Below are positions 1 to 6,052 of a stretch of 6,433 nt of DNA, piece after piece. Source of the DNA: Candidatus Solincola jinzensis (GTDB lineage Bacteria; Actinomycetota; Geothermincolia; Geothermincolales; RBG-13-55-18). Under the pieces are notes generated by a model. The model had not been told where the DNA came from. It worked only from the letters and a program-made list of their open reading frames with translations, and did no database searches. The stretch spans positions 1 to 6,433 of the forward strand of contig JACVJG010000183.1 in the NCBI GenBank assembly GCA_015711875.1. The letters are read 5' to 3'. The position numbers and the translations under genes are program-made. Numbering within the stretch: position 1 is the first letter of the stretch; the number at the start of each line of letters is the position of its first letter.

Positions 1-169
1 CCTCAAGCAGCAGCAACTCCACCTCTGGCAGCTCCTTTTGGTCCAGGAGAAAGGGCGCGTATGGTATGGCGTTCTCCCCGATAAAGGAATAAAAATATTC
101 CTCGAGATTGAGGAGGACATACTGGCAACCCAGGCAGGAACTCAGAGAAAGCAGCGCCACCCTCATCAT
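1..169 (-). CDS. [NiFe]-hydrogenase small-subunit-like protein (oxidored_q6 family), N-terminal 56 codons only
   Basis: Partial gene running off the left edge. The first 56 residues begin MMRVALLSLSSCLGCQ, followed by a run ending DQKELPEVELLLLE, with a Gly codon cut by the edge. The C12-x-x-C15 pair in an SCxGC setting and the later D-x-K-x-(I/L)-P-E-x-(D/E) then E-G pattern are hallmarks of the NADH:ubiquinone oxidoreductase 20 kDa / group 3 (F420-non-reducing, Mvh-type) [NiFe]-hydrogenase small subunits. There the Cys pair binds the proximal 4Fe-4S cluster that takes electrons from the large subunit. No signal peptide is seen, so it is probably cytoplasmic. Two tandem ATGs follow the preceding gene's stop directly (TGA-ATG-ATG). 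GGAG lies 3 bases before the first and 6 before the second, so the ATG at 166 may be the true start. The large subunit should lie further left. Family confidence is good; whether it is a true hydrogenase or a homologous redox module cannot be decided from this fragment. Confidence 0.78.
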   Translation of the reverse strand, partial: MMRVALLSLSSCLGCQYVLLNLEEYFYSFIGENAIPYAPFLLDQKELPEVELLLLE

Positions 170-658
170 TCACTCCAGTGTCGTCTTCAGCATCACCAGA
201 CACGAGCCCGGGCCCGCGTGCTCGGTATGCAGATCTACCCTGCGCCCAAAAACATTTTCCAGCATGCCGGCCGCATATCCATGCATGGTCTGGCAGGCAA
301 CGCCCCCCAACGCGACCCCCGCGCCCAGGCATGCCGTCCTAATGGGGCAGCGCTCGAAGAGAAGGCGGATGAACATCTCCTCCACCTCGTAAACCCAGAA
401 CTCTTCGTCTTCCTTGTTCTTCCACAGAGACACGCGCCACACCTCGGGCGAGCCCCGGAAAACCCATTTCAACGCCCTTTCGATATCGTCGGTGGCGTCA
501 TAGGCTGCGGCTTCCCTCTTGCCGAGATCCTTGCCGGCGAAGTACATGAGTTGAGGAGTGGATCTGCCCGTAAACTCCCCGCCCGCCTGATCGAAAACGG
601 CAAGTGCCTCGGAGAGGGCACGCAATCGGTCTATCAACACCTCTGTATCCTCGGGCAT
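170..658 (-). CDS. Cys/His-containing 162-aa protein, V4R-like C-terminal domain, function unknown
   Basis: Not recognised as a named gene. The 162-residue soluble protein starts with ATG at 658, preceded by AAGAGGT with 5-base spacing. The N-terminal part (about 1-95) is acidic and mixed helix/strand. The C-terminal part (about 96-160) has ERCPIR (C104), C110, then CQTMHGYAAGMLE (C122, H126), VDLHTEH (H144, H147) and GPGSCLVML (C153). The spacing Cys-Pro ... Cys-x(5-6)-G-x-L ... E/H-x-x-G-x-x-C resembles V4R (4-vinyl reductase-like) domains and the related 2-amino-thiazoline-4-carboxylate hydrolase-type family, which bind small hydrophobic ligands or metal. This is pattern resemblance by eye only. 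Its stop touches the start of the hydrogenase small-subunit-like gene, so the two are almost certainly co-translated and may share a job such as sensing, maturation or an accessory redox role. No membrane segment or signal peptide is seen. Gene reality is well supported; the domain call is tentative. Confidence 0.8.
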   Translation of the reverse strand: MPEDTEVLIDRLRALSEALAVFDQAGGEFTGRSTPQLMYFAGKDLGKREAAAYDATDDIERALKWVFRGSPEVWRVSLWKNKEDEEFWVYEVEEMFIRLLFERCPIRTACLGAGVALGGVACQTMHGYAAGMLENVFGRRVDLHTEHAGPGSCLVMLKTTLE

Positions 659-663
659 CTTCT

Positions 664-670
664 ACCTCTT
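664..670 (-). promoter_or_regulatory. Ribosome binding site of the 162-aa V4R-like gene
   Basis: On the minus strand AAGAGGT lies 5 bases (AGAAG) before the ATG at 658. It fixes this start, and no better in-frame start lies upstream. Confidence 0.7.
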
Positions 671-901
671 TTCCCGGCTCCCGCACTACAGCCGCGCCGC
701 CTTGCGATAACGCCAAGCGCGGAAACCCTCTCGCCCGCCGGTTGTTTTACCCTTCCATCATCATGCAACGGCCAGGCTACCCTTCCCACCCTGCCTTTCC
801 CTTGAAGTCTTCGGCTTATTCAAATAAAACATGAACGGCTTTTTCGCGCCAGTTGAACTGCAGACAAGCGCTTTTGCGACGCTCCGGAACGGCACGCTCG
901 C

Positions 902-907
902 AGTATA
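902..907 (-). promoter_or_regulatory. Possible -10 element for the redox gene pair
   Basis: On the minus strand the hexamer TATACT is a good match to a sigma-70/SigA -10 box and lies about 245 bases before the ATG at 658. At 16-18 base spacing I find only CATGAT-like hexamers, which are poor -35 boxes, and there is no TGn extension. An 8-base palindrome CATGCATG (927-934) lies where a -35 box or operator would be. This is a weak call. The redox pair must have a promoter in the 659-1294 gap unless mltG transcription reads through. Confidence 0.22.
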
Positions 908-1294
908 TCCCTTTCGATGAACTTATCATGCATGTAGAGACGTCGAGCGGTTATCTCTCTGCTTTGCGCCCTTGACGCCGCGCTAATGCCCGTCCGACAG
1001 CGCTTCTTGCTCGTCGCCCTGATCCTTTACCATAAGGTCAGACCCATGCAGACCTTCGCCTTTATAGGTTATCGGGCAAGAACGCAAAGAGGATGGAGCG
1101 GTATCAGAAGGAGGGGCGCCCCCGTGAAAACGAGCCTCTTCACCCGCAGACAAGAAACCACGTTTCATCGCCTTCCCGCCCGAAAAACTGAGTCCGCGAG
1201 CCATTGCGCAAAGGCAGGGTTAAGAACAGGAAAGTCGCCATGAGCCGTCCCGCTGGCGAGCTGAATGAGGAATGCCTTAAAGCCGTTCCGCGGT

Positions 1295-2341
1295 CTAATC
1301 GCCCTGCACCTCTCTCTTCACGCGCAGGAACTCCTCGTAGTCGGAGGTGAAGAAGTGGCCCCCGTCCCCGGTAGCCACGTAGAAAAGATAATCGACCTCT
1401 GCGGGTTCTAGAGCCGCTTTCAGGCTGGCCAGGCCGGGGCTGCATATGGGAGCGGGAGGAAGGCCCTTGTTGAGGTAGGTATTGTAAGGGGAGGGGACCT
1501 TGAGGTCCTCATAGGTGAGGACCTCTTTCCATTCCGGTAGAGCGTATTGCACCGTGGCGTCGATCTGCAGGAGCATGTCCTTGCGCAGGCGATTATAGAT
1601 AACCGCCGCCACTATGGGCCGTTCCGCGTCCAGCACCACCTCGCGCTCTATGAGGGAGGCCACGATCACCACCTGGTAAGGCGTGACACCCAACTCCCGT
1701 GCTCGCTCCCAGTCCAGGTCGGAGGTCTCCGACCTGAACTGGGAAAGCAATGTCTCGATGACTTCTCTGGCTTGCGCTTCCGCGGGGAATTCATAAGTCT
1801 TGGGGAAGAGGAAACCCTCCAGGTTTCCCGCCTTCTCTGGAGGTATCAAAGGGGTGTCGTATCCCCCCTCGCTGGACGCGCGCAGGAACTCCTCGGCGCT
1901 AAGGCCTATCGCCTCTTCCACCCTGCTCGCGGTCTGTGACACCGTCAGGCCCTCGGGGATGGTGATGCGCACCAGGTTCTGGGGTCCGGCTTCGAGCATG
2001 TCGAACACCTCGCCGTACCGCATGCCCGTGAAAAAAGTATAGGTTCCGGGTTTGAACCTGCCCTGTCTGCCCTGAATCCAGGCAAGGGCACGGAAGATGG
2101 TGGCGGAGGTTATCACTCCCTCCTGGCGCAACCTCTTGGCTATATCGGCGGCGGAATCCCCTTCCTCTATGGTCACCTTTACCGGAGTGTTCCCATGGGA
2201 AGGGAAAAAGTAGTGCGTTACCAACGCCGCCGTGATCGCCAACAGCGCGAGCGCCACACAAGTCGTCATAAAAAGCGCCCTGCGCCTGCGAACCGACCTG
2301 CTCAGGGGAGGGACTCTTCTATTCGTTCTCGTCTCCTGCAA
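1295..2341 (-). CDS. mltG: Endolytic murein transglycosylase MltG (YceG family)
   Basis: A membrane-anchored lytic transglycosylase that cuts nascent peptidoglycan glycan strands and so sets strand length. From the TTG at 2341 it is 348 residues: a basic N-terminus (SVRRRR, 16-21), one membrane helix (about 23-43), a LysM-like subdomain (about 54-120), then the catalytic YceG domain. The catalytic Glu is E232 in ASLIERE, matching the E. coli MltG ASxxEKE motif. Other family blocks are YNRLRKDMLLQIDATVQYAL (249-268), SPYNTY then GLPPAPICSPG (284-303), ALEP, and YVATGDGGHFF (321-331). The start is uncertain. TTG 2341 keeps the cytoplasmic basic segment and has AAAAGG three bases upstream and GGGGG nine bases upstream. 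ATG 2269 (codon 25) would remove the positive charges before the helix. The TTG start overlaps the ruvX end by 23 bases, implying coupled translation. The usual actinobacterial next gene, aroE, does not follow. Confidence 0.95.
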   Translation of the reverse strand: MQETRTNRRVPPLSRSVRRRRALFMTTCVALALLAITAALVTHYFFPSHGNTPVKVTIEEGDSAADIAKRLRQEGVITSATIFRALAWIQGRQGRFKPGTYTFFTGMRYGEVFDMLEAGPQNLVRITIPEGLTVSQTASRVEEAIGLSAEEFLRASSEGGYDTPLIPPEKAGNLEGFLFPKTYEFPAEAQAREVIETLLSQFRSETSDLDWERARELGVTPYQVVIVASLIEREVVLDAERPIVAAVIYNRLRKDMLLQIDATVQYALPEWKEVLTYEDLKVPSPYNTYLNKGLPPAPICSPGLASLKAALEPAEVDYLFYVATGDGGHFFTSDYEEFLRVKREVQGD

Positions 2342-2765
2342 TATCCTTTTCCCCCGCTTTTGAGGCGCGCTCGCTTTCCAGGAACGACTGCAGGATGATC
2401 GCGGCCGCCTCGGCGTCCGCGCTACCTCTCGCCGTCTTGCCTGCCTCGCTGAGTCTGCGCCTAGCCTCCACGGTGCTGAGGCGCTCGTCCCATAGAATAA
2501 CCCTGGCGTCCTTTATCCCTTCCAGTGCCACGGCGTAGCGCCGCGTCAGACGAGCCTGCTCGCCTTCGCGCCCGGAAAGGGTCAGCGGCAACCCCACCAC
2601 CACCGTCTTGACGCCTTGTCCATCTACCATTGCCTCCACGTAGCGGCGCAGGCCTTCCGGGTCGAGGTCTTGCAGCACCTCCAGCGGCGATGCGCTCAAT
2701 CCCAAGGGATCGGATATGGAAACCCCGATGCGGCGGCGGCCGATGTCCAATCCAAGGCTACGCAT
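2319..2765 (-). CDS. ruvX: Putative pre-16S rRNA processing nuclease / Holliday junction resolvase RuvX (YqgF)
   Basis: A 148-residue RNase H-fold protein of the YqgF/RuvX family. E. coli YqgF is implicated in 16S rRNA 5'-end maturation, and some homologues resolve Holliday junctions. Visible family blocks are LGLDIGRRRIGVSISD (4-19, first acidic catalytic residue D7), VVVGLPLTLSG (55-65), the WDERLST strand (92-98, E94) and ADAEAAAIILQSFLE (116-130, D117), which supplies the last active-site acid. Length is normal. Start ATG 2765 has AAGGA five bases upstream. The ATG overlaps the alaS stop in ATGCGTAG (2765-2758), so ribosomes finishing alaS can re-initiate here. The tail after about residue 131 is charged and poorly conserved, as usual. 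The alaS-ruvX-mltG order is itself strong support. Confidence 0.95.
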   Translation of the reverse strand: MRSLGLDIGRRRIGVSISDPLGLSASPLEVLQDLDPEGLRRYVEAMVDGQGVKTVVVGLPLTLSGREGEQARLTRRYAVALEGIKDARVILWDERLSTVEARRRLSEAGKTARGSADAEAAAIILQSFLESERASKAGEKDIAGDENE

Positions 2766-5400
2766 CTCTTTCCTTCGGAGCTCTTTTCATCTCCTCCAGG
2801 AAGAGCGCCAGCGCTTCCTCCACGCCTTCCGTTCGGCTTCCCCCGCCTACGGCCATGTCCGCTCTTCCTCCCCCTCCTCCACCCAGAAGACGCCCAGACT
2901 TCCTCACCAGTTCCACCGCGTCAAATCCCGATTCCAGAGCTCCCTTTCCCAGCGCCACCACCATGTTGGCCTTGCCGCCCTGCACGGAGATTATCCCCAC
3001 CGCGGCGGCGCCCCGGGCGGACAGGGTGTTTTCGGCGAGCTCCCGCAGTTCCTGGGGGTTGAGGCCGCTCGCCTCGGCGGCCAGTATCCTTCCCGGCGGA
3101 CCCTGTACCTCGCGCCATTCCAGCCCTTCCCTGGCAAGCGCAGACAACTCGCCGCGATCGCGCTTCCTCAACTCTCCCTCTAGCTCTTTTACCCTCTGCT
3201 GCAGCTTGCTCACGCGCTCGGGGATCCTTGCAGGCTCCGTCTTCAGCGAGGCGGCCAGTTCTTCCAGCATCTCCCTGCGCTCGCGGAAAAGGCGGTATGC
3301 CTCCATTCCCGTTACCGCCTCTATCCTGCGCATATTGGCGCCTATGCCGCTCTCAGAGGTCAACACCAGCAGCCCTATATCGCCCGTTCTCCCCACGTGG
3401 GTACCGCCACACAACTCACGGCTTATTTCGTCTACCTCGACCACCCGCACGTGATCCTGGTACTTCTCTCCGAAAAGCGCTATGGCGTTGATGCTGGTGG
3501 CATACTCGTAGGTGGTCACATAAGCGCGCACCGGCAGGTTCTCCAGGATTTTGCGGTTAGCCAGCTCCTCTACTCGCGCCAACTCATCCCGCGTCAGGGG
3601 ACTGAAATGGGTGAAATCGAAGCGAAGGCGCCGCGGTTCCACCAATGATCCGGCCTGCTTGGCATGCTCTCCCAGCACCTGCCGTAGCGACCAGTGGAGT
3701 ATATGGGTGGCGGTATGGTTTCTTCGGATGGCGTTGCGCCTCTCCACGTCTACGCGTGCCTCCACCTCGTCTCCGGCCCGCAGGATTCCGCGCCTCACTC
3801 GGACGTGATGCGATATCACCCCAGGCGCCGGACGAAGGGTATCCGTGACCTCAGCCTCACCGGTGTCAGAGACGATAGCGCCGGTATCGCCGACCTGTCC
3901 TCCCATCTCCCCATAGAAAGGCGTGCGGTCCAGTATGATCTCCGCTTCCTCGCCCTCTGCGGCCTCTGAAACCACCCTGCTTCCCTTGACCAAGGCCGAT
4001 ATCCGCGACCTCTCTTCCGACCTTTCGTATCCCGTGAAGACGCTTTCTCCGTAGTTGTCCAGTATCTCTGTGTAGACCTCGGGCACGGTCGCGGAGTAAC
4101 CCTCCTCCACACGCGCCGCACGCGCCCTGCGTCGCTGCTCTTCCATAAGGGCTTCGAAGCCCTCGTCGTCCAGGGATAAACCGCGCTCTCGTGCCAGCTC
4201 CCGCGTGAGCTCCAAAGGGAACCCCAGGGTATCGTGGAGGTGGAACACCACCTCGCCGGGGATCACCCCACCAGCCTCTCCTGCCGCTCTCGCCACCGCG
4301 TCCTCGAAATACGCCAGACCGGAGCGCAGGGTCTGAGAAAAGCGTTCCTCCTCGCTGCGCACGATGGCCACGATGAAAGCCGCGTTCTGCTTCAGTTCCG
4401 GGTAGGCCTCGCCCATGGTGTCTATCACCACCTCGACCATGCGCGGGAGAAAGATATCCCCTATGCCCAGCAGCCTTCCATGGCGCACCGCCCTGCGTAT
4501 TATCCTCCTGAGTATGTAGCCCCGGTCCTCGTTTGAGGGCAATACTCCGTCGCTCACCAGGAAAGTCATGGCGCGGGAGTGGTCAGCGACGATCTTCAGG
4601 GAGACGTCGCCCTCGCCGCCGTAAGCGACTCCGCTAAAGTCCGCAGCCGCTTCCAGCACCGCCGCCAGGGTATCGGTCTCGAAATTGTTAGTCACCCCCT
4701 GCAACACCGAGGCCAGCCGCTCCAGGCCCAGCCCGGTGTCGATGTTCTTGGCGGGCAAGGGATGCAGGTGCCCTTCCGCATCGCGGTCGAACTGCATGAA
4801 GACCAAATTCCACAGCTCGAGGTAGCGGTCGCAGTCGCAACCCGGGCGACAGTCCGGCTGCCCGCAGCCGAACTCCTCGCCCTGATCGTAGAGCACCTCC
4901 GAGCAGGGACCACAGGGTCCAGTGGTCCCCATGTCCCAGAAATTGTCCTTCTCTCCCAGGCGCACCAGGCGTTCCGGAGGCACTCCCACCACGTCCCTCC
5001 AGATATCGTAAGCCTCGTCATCCTCCTCATATACCGAGCAATACATACGACCGGCGTCGAGCCCCATCTCCGCGGTGAGGAATTCCCATGCCCAGGGGAT
5101 AGCTTGCTCCTTGTAGTAATCTCCAAAGCTGAAATTACCCAGCATCTCGAAAAAAGTGAGGTGGCGAGCGGTATGACCGACCTTTTCTATGTCCGTGGTG
5201 CGAACGCATTTCTGGCATGAAGTGGCGCGGGTGAACTCGGGCCTCGCGACACCCAGGAAGTAGGGCTTGAACTGCACCATCCCGGCGTTGGTCAACAACA
5301 AGGTGGGGTCGTCGGGCACCAGGGAGGAACTCTTGACCACTCGGTGTTCCCTCGCCTGGAAGAACTCCAGGAATCTCTTCCTTATCTCCTCGCTTCTCAA
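2758..5400 (-). CDS. alaS: Alanyl-tRNA synthetase
   Basis: Class IIc synthetase that charges tRNA-Ala and clears mischarged Ser/Gly. From TTG 5400 it is 880 residues, the normal size, and begins (M)RSEEIRKRFLEFF, the usual AlaRS opening. Aminoacylation domain: LLLTNAGMVQFKPYFLG (34-50), RTTDIEKVGHTARHLTFFEM (67-86), DNFWDMGTTGPCGPCSE (152-168), a Cys-rich insert FGCGQPDCRPGCDCDRYLEL (177-196) as in many Gram-positive AlaRS, and NIDTGLGLERLA (219-230). The tRNA-recognition helices follow. The editing domain carries zinc ligands H562 and H566 (HTATH) and C664 and H668 (CGGTH). A coiled segment near 710-750 leads to the C-terminal DHHA1/C-Ala domain with a Gly-rich loop ending GRADMAVGGG. An upstream in-frame TTG (5493) would add 31 residues (MINPGELPL...) unlike the family. 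I prefer 5400 because AAGGTG sits six bases before it. The gene heads the alaS-ruvX-mltG run. Confidence 0.97.
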   Translation of the reverse strand: MRSEEIRKRFLEFFQAREHRVVKSSSLVPDDPTLLLTNAGMVQFKPYFLGVARPEFTRATSCQKCVRTTDIEKVGHTARHLTFFEMLGNFSFGDYYKEQAIPWAWEFLTAEMGLDAGRMYCSVYEEDDEAYDIWRDVVGVPPERLVRLGEKDNFWDMGTTGPCGPCSEVLYDQGEEFGCGQPDCRPGCDCDRYLELWNLVFMQFDRDAEGHLHPLPAKNIDTGLGLERLASVLQGVTNNFETDTLAAVLEAAADFSGVAYGGEGDVSLKIVADHSRAMTFLVSDGVLPSNEDRGYILRRIIRRAVRHGRLLGIGDIFLPRMVEVVIDTMGEAYPELKQNAAFIVAIVRSEEERFSQTLRSGLAYFEDAVARAAGEAGGVIPGEVVFHLHDTLGFPLELTRELARERGLSLDDEGFEALMEEQRRRARAARVEEGYSATVPEVYTEILDNYGESVFTGYERSEERSRISALVKGSRVVSEAAEGEEAEIILDRTPFYGEMGGQVGDTGAIVSDTGEAEVTDTLRPAPGVISHHVRVRRGILRAGDEVEARVDVERRNAIRRNHTATHILHWSLRQVLGEHAKQAGSLVEPRRLRFDFTHFSPLTRDELARVEELANRKILENLPVRAYVTTYEYATSINAIALFGEKYQDHVRVVEVDEISRELCGGTHVGRTGDIGLLVLTSESGIGANMRRIEAVTGMEAYRLFRERREMLEELAASLKTEPARIPERVSKLQQRVKELEGELRKRDRGELSALAREGLEWREVQGPPGRILAAEASGLNPQELRELAENTLSARGAAAVGIISVQGGKANMVVALGKGALESGFDAVELVRKSGRLLGGGGGGRADMAVGGGSRTEGVEEALALFLEEMKRAPKERDA
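2771..2775 (-). promoter_or_regulatory. Ribosome binding site of ruvX, inside the 3' end of alaS
   Basis: AAGGA on the minus strand is followed by AAGAG and the ATG at 2765. It lies inside the last codons of alaS and supports the 8-base alaS/ruvX overlap. Confidence 0.65.
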
Positions 5401-5406
5401 ACCCGG

Positions 5407-5418
5407 CACCTTCCTTCC
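5407..5418 (-). promoter_or_regulatory. Ribosome binding site deciding the alaS TTG start
   Basis: GGAAGGAAGGTG on the minus strand ends six bases before TTG 5400. An in-frame GTG at 5409-5407 lies inside this site and is too close to the purine run to be a likely start. The more upstream TTG at 5493 has a less clear site and would add residues not typical of AlaRS. Confidence 0.6.
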
Positions 5419-5544
5419 GGCCTGCTCTGCCTGGCCTCGCTCAACGCATCTGCACTTTCTTGAAATGAGGGGCAGCTCCCCGGGATTTATCAATGATGCG
5501 CATTGCCGTTTCGCCCGCTTCTCGTTCCACCTGTCGGTTGGTGA

Positions 5545-5567
5545 AATATATATAGGATATCCGTCAA
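5545..5567 (-). promoter_or_regulatory. AT-rich promoter-like patch before alaS
   Basis: In this GC-rich window the minus strand has TTGACG (5567-5562) followed by an AT-rich run with TATATT (5550-5545). Each hexamer resembles a SigA box, but they are only 11 bases apart, too close to work as one standard promoter. The patch lies about 145-165 bases before the alaS TTG, a sensible place for an alaS promoter. I call it promoter-like by composition, not as an aligned -35/-10 pair. Confidence 0.28.
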
Positions 5568-5587
5568 AAAGTGGGGGCTTTCAGCCC
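5566..5587 (-). terminator. Weak terminator-like hairpin after the DUF948 gene
   Basis: On the minus strand GGGCT-GAA-AGCCC (5587-5575) forms a 5-bp, 3-base-loop hairpin. CCAC and then TTTTT (5570-5566) follow. It lies about 75 bases after the DUF948 stop and before alaS. The stem is short and the T-run short and offset by four bases, so it is at best a partial terminator, perhaps separating iscU-DUF948 from alaS. Confidence 0.3.
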
Positions 5588-5661
5588 TTGGTAGCGGAAG
5601 AGGCGCCGTTCGGCCTGATCCGCCACTCTCGCGCAGCGGCACCCGGGCATGGTCGAAACCT

Positions 5662-6051
5662 TTAAGCATCCTCCTCCGAGTGCGCCCGCCCCATCTCTTC
5701 CCCATCGCCGTTTCCTGGTTTTCCGAACGCCTTCCTGGCCCCCATTCCCAGGGTCAATACCTTCACCAGGGGCGAGCTGAAAAGAGACTGCGCCGCCTTG
5801 GTCATGGAGTCGGCCCGCTCCGCCAACCGTTCCACCGCGGCAAGGACTCCGTCCACGTATCCCATCTCCGTGTTCACGTGGTCCATGGTGGTCTGCAGCT
5901 TTCCCATCAAGGGGATGACCTGCTTGCGGATGTCGTCCAGCATGCGGTTGGTGATGCTCATGGTGCGGGCCAGTTTGAAGGTCACCAAAGCAGCGGCAAG
6001 CATGAAAAGCCCGAAAGAAACGGCGCAGATGAGAGCCGCGGTCCCACCCAA
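5662..6051 (-). CDS. DUF948 family single-pass membrane protein
   Basis: A 129-residue protein with one N-terminal membrane helix (about 5-26), a long polar helical stretch (about 28-85) likely to form a coiled coil, and the conserved end block FSSPLVKVLTLGMGARKAF (91-109), followed by a charged disordered tail. This architecture fits DUF948, whose members are common in Actinomycetota and Firmicutes and commonly lie beside alaS in actinobacteria. Molecular function is unknown; a membrane/envelope structural or stress role is only supposition. The start is TTG 6051, supported by GGGGAGG nine bases upstream. The next Met (residue 17) would cut through the membrane helix. It begins one base after the iscU stop, so the two are probably one operon. 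The small extra gene often found between DUF948 and alaS in Streptomyces-type genomes is not seen here. Confidence 0.85.
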   Translation of the reverse strand: MGGTAALICAVSFGLFMLAAALVTFKLARTMSITNRMLDDIRKQVIPLMGKLQTTMDHVNTEMGYVDGVLAAVERLAERADSMTKAAQSLFSSPLVKVLTLGMGARKAFGKPGNGDGEEMGRAHSEEDA

Positions 6052-6052
6052 T

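Larger units (their letters stand above)
659..1294. other. 636-base stretch without a convincing gene
   Basis: This lies between the mltG stop and the ATG of the V4R-like gene. Open frames here (for example a 73-codon minus frame at 1204-983 and an 85-codon plus frame at 986-1243) lack a ribosome binding site and any family-like sequence, so I call none. No tRNA T-loop motif, RNase P, tmRNA or SRP signature was found. It holds imperfect hairpins: CGCCA/TGGCG arms at 1236-1258; a GC-rich stem with an ATAA loop on the plus strand (TTAT on the minus strand) at 694-720; and a cUUCGg-type loop on the plus strand near 806-818. None is followed by a clear T-run, so no intrinsic terminator for mltG is called. 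It probably carries the mltG 3' end and the promoter and leader of the redox pair. Confidence 0.6.

Noticed and set aside
3..332. 109-codon minus-strand open frame overlapping the V4R-like gene and the left-edge gene
   Set aside because: Low-complexity Gly/Arg/Ala translation in a different frame. The frames starting at 658 and 169 show family-like sequence and good ribosome binding sites.
38..805. 255-codon plus-strand open frame at the left end
   Set aside because: It is antisense to two better-supported minus-strand genes, has no ribosome binding site, and its translation is rich in Pro/His/Arg without a recognisable domain, as expected of a GC-rich antisense shadow.
1113..1126. GGGGCGCCCC palindrome as a terminator or operator
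   Set aside because: A short GC-only palindrome is expected by chance at this composition, and no T-run or paired copy lies nearby.
983..1204. 73-codon minus-strand open frame in the gap after mltG
   Set aside because: No ribosome binding site before its ATG and no family resemblance. The length is not surprising in GC-rich DNA. Not excluded absolutely, but not supportable.
986..1243. 85-codon plus-strand open frame in the same gap
   Set aside because: No ribosome binding site and an Arg-rich translation without domain character. It would be the only plus-strand gene.
1236..1258. Hairpin CGCCA...TGGCG after mltG as its terminator
   Set aside because: The stem is 5 bp with a large, partly paired loop and the following bases (ACTTTCCTG) are not a T-run.
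5521..5532. GGTGGAAC in the alaS leader as a T-box core
   Set aside because: Only an 8-base core agrees with the T-box consensus and the following CCGCG is absent. The leader is short and no strong terminator or sequestering hairpin follows.
5490..5705. 71-codon minus-strand open frame between DUF948 and alaS
   Set aside because: It overlaps the end of the DUF948 gene and the alaS leader, and its translation has no conserved character. Some actinobacteria carry a small gene here, but this does not resemble one.
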